From assembly GCA_963825765.1 (NCBI GenBank), contig CAWGUU010000004.1, forward strand, positions 248,001-312,000: 64,000 nt of DNA, given 5' to 3'. Both the position numbers and the translations under genes were made by a program. Each line of letters opens with the position of its first letter. Positions within the stretch are counted from its first letter, which is position 1. A model generated the notes under the pieces. The model was not told the origin of the DNA and did not search any database. It saw only the letters and a list, made by a program, of their open reading frames with translations. Source of the DNA: CAWGUU01 sp963825765. Lineage in GTDB: Bacteria; Actinomycetota; Acidimicrobiia; Acidimicrobiales; AC-14. This document shows, piece after piece, positions 32,234-40,494 of this stretch.

Positions 32234-33929
32234 CAGCGTCGACCCAGCGCCGCACGACCTCGCCCAGGACGGGTAGCCCGAGCGCTCCCGACCCGAGTAC
32301 GGCGTCGTGGAAGCCCTTGATCTCGAAGCCGTCCCCGAGGGCCGCCCGGGCCGACTCCCGCAGGCGGAAGATCTCCCGTTGCCCGAGCTTGTAGGCCAGC
32401 GCCTGGGCCGGCATGCCGATGTAGCGGTCGATCTCGACCTCGACCTCCTCGACCGACATCGGGCTGTTGGCGACCATGAACTCGACGGCCCGGGAACGGG
32501 TCCAGCCGAGGTCGTGGAGACCGGTGTCGACGACAAGGCGGCAGGCCCGCATCGAGTCGGCGGCGAGCATGCCCATGCGGTCGAGGTCGTTGCGGTAGAG
32601 GCCCATCTCCTCCGCCAGCCGCTCGGAGTAGAGGCCCCAGCCCTCCACGTAGGCGGTGTTCGACAGGGAGAAGCGGCGGAACCGGGGGAGGCCGGTCAGC
32701 TCCATGGCGATGGCCAGCTGCAGGTGGTGGCCGGGGATCGCTTCGTGGAAGGCGATCGACGCGGTCTCGCACCGTGACTTGTTCTCGGGCTGGTAGGTGT
32801 TCACGAAGTACGTACCGCCACGCGACCCGTCCTCCGGCGGCGGGAAGTAGTAGGCGGTGGGGGAGTCGGGGGCCAGGAACTCCGGCACCGGCTCGATCGT
32901 GCACGGTGCCTGGGGCAGGCGTCCGAACCAGCCGCCCATGGCCGCGGACGCAGCCTCGAAGGCATCGCGGGCATCGACCAGGATCTCCTCGCCCGACCCG
33001 TAGCGGAGGGACTGGTCGTGGCGGAGCCGCTCGAGCACCTCCGCCGGCTCGGTGATGCCGAACAGGCGACCCCCGACCTCGGCGTACTCGGCCGGCAGCT
33101 TCTTGGTCACCTCCTCCATCCCCATGGCGTGGATCTCCTGCGAGGGCAGGTCGAGCGACGTGTGGTGCTTCACCAGGGCGGCATACAGCTCGGGCCCCTC
33201 GGCCAGCCACGACAGGCCGCAGTGGTCGTCGTCGCGCGAAAGCGGCAGCAGCTCGTCCTTCATCGTGTCGGCCATCCGCCGGTAGGCCGGCCGGACCACC
33301 TCGGAGGCGATCTGTCGCAGCTCCGAGCGCCAGTCCGCCTCGCCGTCCCAGTCGGGCTGATCGTCGAAATGTGGGGGCCCGGCAAACGTGGCGAAGACGT
33401 CGTCGTCGAGGGGCGACGAGAGGTACCCCTCGATCATGTTGAGCGAGCGGGACACGCAGATGGCGGCGGGCGTGCGACCGGCGGCGGCACCCTCGAGGAA
33501 CCGCTGCGTCAGCTGCTCCAACGCCTCGGGGACCTGACGGAACCGCTCGAGCATCTTTGTTGCCGATTCCGGGTCGGGTGCCGACATCATCGGAAGCGAC
33601 TGCACGAGCCCGACGTGGAAGCCGGTCATCTGGTCGGAGGTGAGCTCCACCATGTGGGCGTCGGTCAGGGCGATGGCGTCGCTGGTCTCCACGATGAGCT
33701 GGCCGCGGGTGACGGCGTCGTCGACGTCGAGGGAGTCGGCGTCCACCGCCGTCGCCCGCTGGAGAATCGACTCCCACTGAGCTCGCTGCTCGGCCTCGGC
33801 CGCCGCCGAGAAGTCCTCGATCCTGTCGTCGAAGCGATGGTCGCCGAGGAGGGTCGCCGTGGACGGGTTGGCCTCCAGCACCGCGTCCCAGTACTCCTCG
33901 GCCAGTTGGCGCAGGATCTCGTCGGGCAT
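32220..33929 (-). CDS. DUF885 family zinc-dependent carboxypeptidase-like protein
   Basis: 569 residues. The zinc-binding helix is FHEAIPGHHLQLAIAMEL, followed by NTAYVEGWGLYSERLAEEMG, where the Glu of EGW is the third ligand in this M32/M3-like fold. Other family segments include AYYFPPPEDGSRGGTYFVN and MRACRLVVDTGLHDLGW. No signal peptide, so it is cytoplasmic. Substrates of this peptidase family are poorly known. Start ATG 33927-33929 lies 7 nt after TACGGT and lacks a Shine-Dalgarno. Confidence 0.9.
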   Translation of the reverse strand: MPDEILRQLAEEYWDAVLEANPSTATLLGDHRFDDRIEDFSAAAEAEQRAQWESILQRATAVDADSLDVDDAVTRGQLIVETSDAIALTDAHMVELTSDQMTGFHVGLVQSLPMMSAPDPESATKMLERFRQVPEALEQLTQRFLEGAAAGRTPAAICVSRSLNMIEGYLSSPLDDDVFATFAGPPHFDDQPDWDGEADWRSELRQIASEVVRPAYRRMADTMKDELLPLSRDDDHCGLSWLAEGPELYAALVKHHTSLDLPSQEIHAMGMEEVTKKLPAEYAEVGGRLFGITEPAEVLERLRHDQSLRYGSGEEILVDARDAFEAASAAMGGWFGRLPQAPCTIEPVPEFLAPDSPTAYYFPPPEDGSRGGTYFVNTYQPENKSRCETASIAFHEAIPGHHLQLAIAMELTGLPRFRRFSLSNTAYVEGWGLYSERLAEEMGLYRNDLDRMGMLAADSMRACRLVVDTGLHDLGWTRSRAVEFMVANSPMSVEEVEVEIDRYIGMPAQALAYKLGQREIFRLRESARAALGDGFEIKGFHDAVLGSGALGLPVLGEVVRRWVDAVPTG

Positions 33930-33970
33930 GTCGCCGACCGTACCGCCAGCGAAGCCGTCGACTAGACAGG

Positions 33971-34960
33971 ATGCCGGTGCTGAGCGCTATCGCCTACGAC
34001 CCGCTGGTCCGGATCCACCTGGGCCCGCTGTCGATCTCGCCCCACGGCATCGGCATCGCCGTCGGCTTCCTCGTGGGCGCCTGGTTCATGTTGCCGACGT
34101 CGCGAGCCAAGGGGATCCCCGACGAGGAGGTGTACCCGCTCTTCACCCTGGCCGCCCTCGGGGCGATCGTCGGCTCCCGCGTCGCCTACGTCGTCAACCA
34201 CTTCGGCGACTACACGAACGTGCTCGACATCTTCGCCGTGTGGAAGGGCGGGATCTCCCTCATCGGCGGGATCATCGGCGCCATCCTCTTCGCCGTCGTG
34301 AGGATGCGCCGGCGACACCTCTCGTTCTGGAAGATCATGGACGCGGCGATGCCGGGCCTGGCGCTGGGCATCTTCGTGGGCCGCACCGGCGACCTGATCA
34401 TCGCCGACCACCTGGGCAAGACCACCGATTTCTTCCTGGGTTACCGGTGTCCTCCCGTCGGCGTCGAAGTGGGGTCCCCGTGCTTCCCCGGCACAGTCGT
34501 GCACCAGACGGCGCTCTACGACCAGTTCTTCGCCCTCGTGATCCTCCTGGTCCTGCTCCGGCTCCGGCGCAGCCCGCGCTATGACGGGTTCATCACCATG
34601 ATGTTCGGGGCCATGTACGCCTCGGCGCGGGTCTTCGAGGACTTCCTCAGGGAGGACCTGCGCCGGCTCGGCCTCACCGGCAGCCAGATGACGGCGATCG
34701 TGGTGCTCTCGGCGTGCCTCTACGGGCTGGTGGTCCTGCGGCGGACGCCCCGCTGGGGGCGGTGGGACGAGACGTCACCCGAAGCCGTGCCGGGCGATTC
34801 CGAGCCGGAGGATCCCGGCTCCGGGGAATCCAGCCCTCCACCCTCGCCTAGCCTGGACGCCGACGTCGGTGGCGAGGACCGCCCCGAGGAAGGAGACCGC
34901 AGTGGAGATCCGGATCGGGGTGATCCAATCCCCGAGGGAGATCGAGATCGACATGGGTGA
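33971..34960 (+). CDS. lgt: Prolipoprotein diacylglyceryl transferase
   Basis: 329 residues with seven membrane helices. Lgt transfers diacylglycerol to the lipobox cysteine of prolipoproteins such as those encoded at 7276 and 43138. Family elements: ISPHGIGIAVGFLVGAWF, AIVGSRVAYVVNHF, WKGGISLIGGIIGA, and the active-site segment GIFVGRTGDLIIADHLG, where Lgt usually has GRIGNFxNxE; here Asn is replaced by Asp-containing residues, as in some actinobacteria. A C-terminal ~60-residue acidic, Pro/Ser-rich tail overlaps the start of the next gene by 59 bp. Confidence 0.92.
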   Translation: MPVLSAIAYDPLVRIHLGPLSISPHGIGIAVGFLVGAWFMLPTSRAKGIPDEEVYPLFTLAALGAIVGSRVAYVVNHFGDYTNVLDIFAVWKGGISLIGGIIGAILFAVVRMRRRHLSFWKIMDAAMPGLALGIFVGRTGDLIIADHLGKTTDFFLGYRCPPVGVEVGSPCFPGTVVHQTALYDQFFALVILLVLLRLRRSPRYDGFITMMFGAMYASARVFEDFLREDLRRLGLTGSQMTAIVVLSACLYGLVVLRRTPRWGRWDETSPEAVPGDSEPEDPGSGESSPPPSPSLDADVGGEDRPEEGDRSGDPDRGDPIPEGDRDRHG

Positions 34961-35138
34961 CTCCGTCGACAGCGACAAGCTGGTCGAGGAGATCAAGGAA
35001 GCCATGGGCAACGACTCGAGCATGCTGTGGTTCACCGACCGGCGGGGCCGACGTGTGGGTATCGCCACCGGGAAGCTCGCCTACGTGGAAGTGGGTGCCA
35101 CCGGACAAGAGCGCCGGGTGGGCTTCAGCGCCGTCTGA
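34902..35138 (+). CDS. DUF3107 family protein
   Basis: 78 residues from GTG 34902, with GGAAGGAG 6 nt upstream (inside the lgt tail). MEIRIGVIQSPREIEIDMGD, then LVEEIKEAM, LWFTDRRGRRVGIATGKLAYVEVG. This is the compact alpha-beta DUF3107 protein found across Actinobacteria, annotated as ATP-binding in some databases; function unknown. It is embedded in the lgt 3' end, so it is translated from the same mRNA. Confidence 0.88.
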   Translation: MEIRIGVIQSPREIEIDMGDSVDSDKLVEEIKEAMGNDSSMLWFTDRRGRRVGIATGKLAYVEVGATGQERRVGFSAV

Positions 35139-35152
35139 CCGTCTCGGCAGTC

Positions 35153-35395
35153 CTAGGTGCCGACGGCGTGGCCGGCCGGAACGGGCACGTAGACCCGCCG
35201 GGCCGGCCCTCGCTGGGAGACGTCCCAGGTGGAGCTGACGATCCCGTCGGCCTCCATCGCCCGCAGCGCCCGGTACACGCTCACCGTGTCCACGGCCGCG
35301 CCGGCCTGGTTCAGGCGCGCCACCAGCTCGTAGCCGTGGCTGGCGCGCTCCTCGAGTAGGCGGAGGATCGCCGGTCGGATGGTCGCCCGGGGCAT
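35153..35395 (-). CDS. Short PadR-like winged-helix regulator
   Basis: 80 residues: RPAILRLLEERASHGYELVARLNQAG, then VDTVSVYRALRAMEADGIV and wing GPARRVYVPVPAGHAVG. Only the winged helix is present; the C-terminal coiled-coil of PadR is missing, so it may dimerise differently or be a shortened gene. It is convergent with the DUF3107 gene (15 bp apart) and divergent from pdtaS. Confidence 0.8.
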   Translation of the reverse strand: MPRATIRPAILRLLEERASHGYELVARLNQAGAAVDTVSVYRALRAMEADGIVSSTWDVSQRGPARRVYVPVPAGHAVGT

Positions 35396-35496
35396 AGGGG
35401 GACCGTACGCCGCTAAACCCGACCTGACAAGTCATATTTTCCAATGTCGCCGGTCGGGCCATCGGCGTCCACGAGCCGTTCGTAGACTGACGCCCA

Positions 35497-37011
35497 GTGG
35501 CAACCCTGGTCGAGATCGCCGGCACGACGTCGCTCGAGGGACCGGCGCTGGCCCACCTGCAGCGGCTGGTCGGCGCCTGGTCGCTGCTCTCGGACCTGTG
35601 CTTCGCCGACCTGCTGCTGTTCGTGCCCGTCACCGCGACACCCGGCGAGTTCGTGATCATCGGCCAGATCCGGCCCACCACCAGCCAGACCCTTTACCGC
35701 GAGGACCAGGTCGGCAAGGTCTTCGACTATCACGACCGGCCTCTGGTGGCCCGGGCGTGGGAGCTGGGCGAGATCATCGACGGGGAGGTCGACCTGACCC
35801 CGGCGGGGGAGGTGGCGGGGGTGCAGTGCATCCCCGTGAGGTGGAAGGACTCGATGCTGGCGGTGCTCACGCGGGAATCGGCGCCCTCGGTCGGCCGCCG
35901 GCCGGGCGACCTCGAGCGGGTCTACGTGGAGATCTTCAACCGCTTCGCCCGCATGATCACCGCCGGCGAGTTCCCCTTCGGCGCCGAGGAGACCGAGCCC
36001 GACGAGGCCCCCCGGGTGGGCGACGGCGTGGCCCGCCTCGACGCCTCGGCCCGGGTCGACTTCGCCTCCCCCAACTTCGTCTCGTCCCTGCACCGCATGG
36101 GCATCCACCGCAACGCCCAGGGGGCGAAGCTCAGCGAGCTGGAGTTCGACGAGTCGCCGGTGCGGGCCGCCTTCGCCATCGGCCTGCCGATCACCGAGGA
36201 GATCGAGCGGCGGGACGTCACCCTGCTGGTCCGCTGCATCCCCTTCCTGGAGCGCGGAAAGGTCACCGGGGCGGTGGTGCTGACCCGCGACGTGTCGGAC
36301 CTCCGCCGCCGGGACGCCATGCTCATCTCCAAGGACGCCACCATCCGCGAGATCCACCACCGGGTGAAGAACAACCTCCAGACCATCTCGTCGCTGTTGC
36401 GGATGCACAGCCGGCGGGTCGAGTCGCCCGACGCCAGGGCCGCCCTGGAGGAGTCCGTCCGGCGGGTGCGCTCGATCGCCCTCGTCCACGAGACCCTCTC
36501 GACGGGCGCCAGCCAGGACGTCGACTTCGTGCAGATCGTCAAGCCCCTGGTCCGGATGGTGGAAGAGGGCCTGATGTCCGACGAGCGGCCCGTCCGGCTC
36601 GAGGTGAAGGGCGAGGCCGGCGAGTTGAGGGCCGAGATCGCGACACCGCTGGCCGTCGTGCTCACCGAGCTGCTCCAGAACGCGGTGCAGCACGGTTACC
36701 CGACCGAGGACGGCGACGGCCAGGGTGAGGCCGACGAGCTCGACGAGGAGCGCCCGGCGGGTCGGGTCGTCGTCTCCTTCGAGAACGACGGCAGCGAGCT
36801 CGTCGTACGAGTGCGGGACGACGGCGTCGGGCTTCCCGACGGGTTCACCCTCGAGCGGCCCAACCCCAACCTCGACCGTCCCACGCTGGGTCTGACGATC
36901 GTGCGGACCCTCGTGACCACCGAGCTGGGCGGCACGATCGACATGCGCACCGACGGCGGCACCCTCGTCGAGCTGAGGATGCCGATCAGCGCCGGCACCC
37001 ACACCGCCTGA
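35497..37011 (+). CDS. pdtaS: Sensor histidine kinase PdtaS
   Basis: 504 residues from GTG 35497. N-terminal GAF-like region (about 20-150), a PAS region (about 180-270), then the HisKA_2 dimerisation domain REIHHRVKNNLQTISSLLRMHSRR with the phospho-acceptor His near 287. A HATPase domain follows: VLTELLQNAVQHGY, RVRDDGVGLPDGF, LGLTIVRTLV. No membrane helix; PdtaS is soluble and phosphorylates the ANTAR regulator PdtaR. No pdtaR gene is adjacent; the only ANTAR protein in the window (59335) has a GAF instead of a receiver domain. TAGACT stands 8 nt before the start. Confidence 0.92.
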   Translation: MATLVEIAGTTSLEGPALAHLQRLVGAWSLLSDLCFADLLLFVPVTATPGEFVIIGQIRPTTSQTLYREDQVGKVFDYHDRPLVARAWELGEIIDGEVDLTPAGEVAGVQCIPVRWKDSMLAVLTRESAPSVGRRPGDLERVYVEIFNRFARMITAGEFPFGAEETEPDEAPRVGDGVARLDASARVDFASPNFVSSLHRMGIHRNAQGAKLSELEFDESPVRAAFAIGLPITEEIERRDVTLLVRCIPFLERGKVTGAVVLTRDVSDLRRRDAMLISKDATIREIHHRVKNNLQTISSLLRMHSRRVESPDARAALEESVRRVRSIALVHETLSTGASQDVDFVQIVKPLVRMVEEGLMSDERPVRLEVKGEAGELRAEIATPLAVVLTELLQNAVQHGYPTEDGDGQGEADELDEERPAGRVVVSFENDGSELVVRVRDDGVGLPDGFTLERPNPNLDRPTLGLTIVRTLVTTELGGTIDMRTDGGTLVELRMPISAGTHTA

Positions 37012-37044
37012 CCGGCACCCACACCGCCCGACCGGCGCTAGCGG

Positions 37045-38871
37045 CTAGCCGAAGCCGTGGTGGGCCAGCCAACGCGAGAGGACGGCCACCCGCCACAGCG
37101 CGTAGCAGTCCTGAGACCCCCGCTCGTGCAGGCATCGTTGCCACAGCGTCGTCAGGGTGACCGGGTCGACCCATTCGGCGACGCGGCCGGGTCGGGCGAC
37201 CAGCGCCTCCAGGGCGGGACGGTCCGGGCCGAGCAGCCCCCTGACGAACGTGTGCGAGAGGTCGGACTTGCCCGGTCGCCGGCGCACCACCTCGGGCAGG
37301 ACGCCCACCAACGCCCGCCGCATGATCGATCGTGTCCAGCCGTCTCGCAGCTTCTGGTCCCCCGGCAGGCTCACGCACAGTTCGGCCAACCGCCGGTCCA
37401 GGAAGGGGTAGCGCCGCTCGATCCCGACCATCGCGTCCACGTGGAAGGCGCCCTCGAGCGCGTAGGACCAAAGGCCGCTGGCGAGCTCGGCCAGGTGGGC
37501 CTGCCGGGCTGTCCGCGGCAGCTGGGATTGACCCAGGTCGGCGGCGCGCTGGGGGAGCCGGAGCCCTCGGACCACCTCTGCCCGCACCGGCGCCCAGACG
37601 CCACCCACACGGAAATCCCCGCCCCGGGCGCGATTCCGCCCCCGCAGCACACCGGCGGGCACGAAAGGCCGCAGGCCGTAGGTTCGGATCAACGGGGCCA
37701 CCGGCCGGTTGTGCCGCCGGGCCAGAGCCCGCACCTCGGTCACGAAGCGGGCGGATCGCCCGCGACCCGCCAGCTCGGTGAGATAGGCGACCCCGTGGGA
37801 AACGACGGAGTCCCCGCCGAAGCCGCTCAGCAGCACCGACGCTCCATGCTCGGCGGCGCTCTCGGTGACGGCGTGGCACACGGCGACCTGCGGATCGCAG
37901 CTGGGAGCCGGGCCCTTCCAGGGCGAGGCGACCCAATCGGCGAGCGGGCTCGTCCGCTCGGGCCGGACGTGATGGGGATCGGCCCCGGCCATGGCCGCGG
38001 CGGCGGCGGCGTAGCACCGCTCGTCGCTGCCGTCGTCGAGGTCGAACACGGCCGAGAAGGTCGCCAGTCGACCGCCGCGGTAGTGGGGCTGGGCGGTGCA
38101 CGTCACCGCGGAGGAGTCGAGCCCGCCACTGAGGTAGACGCCACCGCCTGCTCCCGGTAGGCGGAGCCGCACCGCCTCGCCGAGTGCGTCACGAAACGCC
38201 TCCTCGTAGTCGGCGTCCGTGCCGAGCCGCAGCTCACGAACCGAATCCGGCTGCCAGGCCCGTCGCCGCCGCACCAGGTCCGCCTCCACCACCAGGACCG
38301 AACCTGGCCCAAGGCGGAGGACGTCGAGCCACGGCGTCGACTCCTTGTCCTCGTAGCAGGCGTACAGGTAGTCGGTCATGGCCAACGGGTTGAGCCGCCG
38401 GGGTACGTCTGGGAGGCGCAGCACCGCCTCCGGATCCGAGGCAAAGGCGAAGGTCGAGGGCGACAGGTGGTAGTAGAGCGGCTTGGTCCCGAACGGGTCC
38501 CGGGCACAGACGACGAGGCGCCGCCGACCATCCCACAGGGCGAAGGCGAAGTCGCCCACGAGGCGCTCGACGCAGCTCTCGCCCCATCGACGGTAGGCGG
38601 CGAGGACCAGCTCGGGGTCGCCGAGGCCCGTGGCCGGCTCCGGGCGGGTGGCGGCGATCAGGTCGGACCGGTTGTCCAGCCGGAAGTCGCCCACGACGAC
38701 GAGCTCGCCGGTGGCGTCGGTGGCGGGCACCGGCCCGGCTCCGTAGGCGCCCGGCCCTGGCGGGACGTCGGCCAGGAAGAGCCCTTGGCCGGCCCACCGA
38801 CGGACGGGTGCCGGCCCCGTGCCCGGCAGGCCGGCGGACATCGCGTCGAGGTGGCCCGGCGCCGCGCCCAT
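37045..38871 (-). CDS. Lasso peptide macrolactam synthetase (asparagine synthetase-like, C protein)
   Basis: 608 residues from ATG 38869-38871; the same frame runs back to a TAA just before LIFVGTYARTG, which looks like conserved protein but has no ordinary start. The N-terminal Ntn-type region (VGDFAFALWD, CARDPFGTKPLYYH) lacks an N-terminal Cys, so it should not hydrolyse glutamine. The ATP-PPi domain has VYLSGGLDSSAVTC (SGGxDS P-loop), LLSGFGGDS and IERRYPFLDRRLAELC. This combination is the lasso cyclase type, which adenylates the ring Asp/Glu of the core peptide. The precursor gene lies 70 bp upstream. Confidence 0.88.
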   Translation of the reverse strand: MGAAPGHLDAMSAGLPGTGPAPVRRWAGQGLFLADVPPGPGAYGAGPVPATDATGELVVVGDFRLDNRSDLIAATRPEPATGLGDPELVLAAYRRWGESCVERLVGDFAFALWDGRRRLVVCARDPFGTKPLYYHLSPSTFAFASDPEAVLRLPDVPRRLNPLAMTDYLYACYEDKESTPWLDVLRLGPGSVLVVEADLVRRRRAWQPDSVRELRLGTDADYEEAFRDALGEAVRLRLPGAGGGVYLSGGLDSSAVTCTAQPHYRGGRLATFSAVFDLDDGSDERCYAAAAAAMAGADPHHVRPERTSPLADWVASPWKGPAPSCDPQVAVCHAVTESAAEHGASVLLSGFGGDSVVSHGVAYLTELAGRGRSARFVTEVRALARRHNRPVAPLIRTYGLRPFVPAGVLRGRNRARGGDFRVGGVWAPVRAEVVRGLRLPQRAADLGQSQLPRTARQAHLAELASGLWSYALEGAFHVDAMVGIERRYPFLDRRLAELCVSLPGDQKLRDGWTRSIMRRALVGVLPEVVRRRPGKSDLSHTFVRGLLGPDRPALEALVARPGRVAEWVDPVTLTTLWQRCLHERGSQDCYALWRVAVLSRWLAHHGFG

Positions 38872-38941
38872 GCCGGTCCGGGCGTAGGTGCCGACGAAGA
38901 TGAGTTACCCGGTGGGGTCGGTGGTCAGCGGGGGACGCGGG

Positions 38942-39094
38942 TCAGAACGAAATGACCTGTCCGTTGAGGTCGCCTCCGACACCGACCGGACCGCGCGTGA
39001 GCTCGTTGACCGTGCCCAGCACGTCGATTCGCGGCGGTTCATACCCCTCAGGGTGGGGACTGTCGCCACCGGCTTCGATGTTCTCGTCGGCCAC
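38942..39094 (-). CDS. Lasso peptide precursor (A protein)
   Basis: 50 residues from GTG 39092-39094, with GGAGGT 5 nt upstream. The leader contains YEPPRIDVLGTVNELTRG, matching the YxxPxLxxxGxxxxxT RRE-recognition pattern of class II lasso leaders, with the conserved Thr at -2. The predicted core starts at Gly35: GPVGVGGDLNGQVISF (16 residues). Asp8 of the core would close an 8-residue macrolactam with Gly1; the remaining eight residues form loop and tail. Upstream of the cyclase and divergent from the nucleotidyltransferase. Ser15 is the only hydroxyl residue and the only plausible kinase target. Confidence 0.88.
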   Translation of the reverse strand: MADENIEAGGDSPHPEGYEPPRIDVLGTVNELTRGPVGVGGDLNGQVISF

Positions 39095-39277
39095 TGCGGA
39101 CCTCCAGGTGTCGGCGCTGGTCAAGATGTCGGACCACACCCGCCAGTGTGCGGCTCCAGACTATGCTCCAAATCGGCGCGCAGACGAGTATGCGGGTACC
39201 GCGACCCTCGCCGGGGGCGCTGGGCCGCTCCACGCCGATGCTGGACACCTCCCGACCCGGAGCACCATGCTGGCGTC
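39095..39277. promoter_or_regulatory. Divergent lasso intergenic region
   Basis: 183 bp between the precursor (minus) and nucleotidyltransferase (plus) starts. A TAGTCT -10-like box on the minus strand (39163-39158) would give a ~60-nt leader containing the GGAGGT site of the precursor. No clear operator symmetry was found. Confidence 0.35.
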
Positions 39278-40204
39278 GTGGATCCCCGCCTTGCGACCGT
39301 TCGCAGCCTCGGTCTCGATCACGTCGCCGCAGAAATCAGCTCCGCCCTGGGCAGGGCGGGGGTCAGGGCGGTCCTGCTGAAGGGCGCGGCGCTGACCACC
39401 TGGCTCTACGACGACGGCACCGTGCGTCCCTACGGCGACGTCGACCTGCTCGTGGCGCCTGCCGATTTCGGCCGGGCCGAACGGGTGCTCCGCGGCCTGG
39501 GGTTCGCGGCGAAGTACGCGGCTATCGCGGCGGCCGAGGAGGGGCCACGGGCACGGGTGTGGACCCGTGGCGGTGCAACCGTCGATCTGCATCGGAACAT
39601 CTGGGGCGTCGGCATCGATTCCGCGCTGGCCTGGCGGGTGCTCACGGACGGCGCCGAGACCCTGGCCGTCGGTGGCGGCCTGGTCGAGGTGTTGGGCCCG
39701 CCGGCTCGGGCCCTTCACGTCGCACTTCACGCTGCCCAGCACGGCCCGCGGCACCCCAAGCCCGGCCAGGACATGTCCCGGGCCGTGTCCCGGCTTCCAA
39801 CTGCGGTGTGGCAGGCGGCTGCCGACCTGGCCCAGCGCCTCGATGCCCGCGAGGCGATGGCCGCCGGGCTCCGTCTCGACCCCGAGGGCGCCCGGCTGGC
39901 GACGCTGCTCGGTTTGCCGACCAGCGCCTCACTCTTCATCGAAGTGTCGGCGACGAGCACGGCGATGGGGGCCACCGCCCTGGCCGAGCTGCTCGGTACG
40001 CCCGGGCTCGGTGCGAAATCGGCCTACCTCGCCCGCTTGGCGGTGCCGACGCCCGCCGTGCTGCGGGCGGTGCTGCCCGCGACCCGTCGCTCGTCCGTGG
40101 CCCTGGCCGTCGGATACGTGTGGCTGGCCCTTCGGCGCGTCTGGAGGCTTCCGGGAGCGGTTGCGGCAGTGATCCACGCCAGCCGCCAGAATCGGGCTTC
40201 GTGA
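39278..40204 (+). CDS. Nucleotidyltransferase family protein (NTP_transf_5) of the lasso locus
   Basis: 308 residues from GTG 39278. The catalytic region is AVLLKGAALTTWLY ... VRPYGDVDLLV, with GDVDLLV supplying the metal-binding aspartates of the Pol-beta fold; a third acidic position lies in GGATVDLHRNIWG. Members are common in lasso clusters beside HprK-like kinases and PqqD-like proteins; their proposed role is nucleotidylation or other tailoring of the peptide, not proven here. The C-terminal region is Ala/Leu-rich. It is coupled to the next gene by a GTGA overlap. Confidence 0.85.
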   Translation: MDPRLATVRSLGLDHVAAEISSALGRAGVRAVLLKGAALTTWLYDDGTVRPYGDVDLLVAPADFGRAERVLRGLGFAAKYAAIAAAEEGPRARVWTRGGATVDLHRNIWGVGIDSALAWRVLTDGAETLAVGGGLVEVLGPPARALHVALHAAQHGPRHPKPGQDMSRAVSRLPTAVWQAAADLAQRLDAREAMAAGLRLDPEGARLATLLGLPTSASLFIEVSATSTAMGATALAELLGTPGLGAKSAYLARLAVPTPAVLRAVLPATRRSSVALAVGYVWLALRRVWRLPGAVAAVIHASRQNRAS

Positions 40205-40494
40205 GCGCCGACGTGCAGCCCGAGCAGGTGTTCCGCGTGCGCGCCCGCGACCTGGCATGGCGCCTCGTCGAGGGCGAGGTGATCGTCCTCGACCTCCACC
40301 GTTCGGAGTACCTGGCGGTCAACCGCAGCGGTGCCGCTCTCTGGTCCATGCTGGCCGACGGGGTCGGGGCCACCCGCTCCCAGCTCGTCGGTCACCTCGT
40401 CGAGCGTTACGGTCTCGACGTCGCCCAGGCGGAGGCCGATGTCCAGGGATTCGTGGTCACCCTCGAGGACCGGAACCTTCTCGACACTCCGTGA
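40201..40494 (+). CDS. PqqD-like RiPP recognition element protein (lasso B1)
   Basis: 97 residues from GTG 40201. The winged-helix RRE fold is visible in VIVLDLHRSEYLAVNRSGAALWSML and LVERYGLDVAQAEADVQGFVVTLEDRNLL, both typical of PqqD/B1 proteins. B1 binds the leader motif of the precursor and brings it to the leader peptidase B2. No B2 gene or fused B2 domain is visible, which is unusual. The 3' end overlaps the convergent kinase gene by 38 bp. Confidence 0.88.
   Translation: MSADVQPEQVFRVRARDLAWRLVEGEVIVLDLHRSEYLAVNRSGAALWSMLADGVGATRSQLVGHLVERYGLDVAQAEADVQGFVVTLEDRNLLDTP

Noticed and set aside
37045..38871. Ordinary asparagine synthetase asnB
   Set aside because: No N-terminal Cys for glutamine hydrolysis and a lasso precursor lies 70 bp upstream.
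39278..40204. Possible fused B2 leader peptidase in the nucleotidyltransferase
   Set aside because: No Cys-His-Asp transglutaminase-like pattern; the whole length fits NTP_transf_5.
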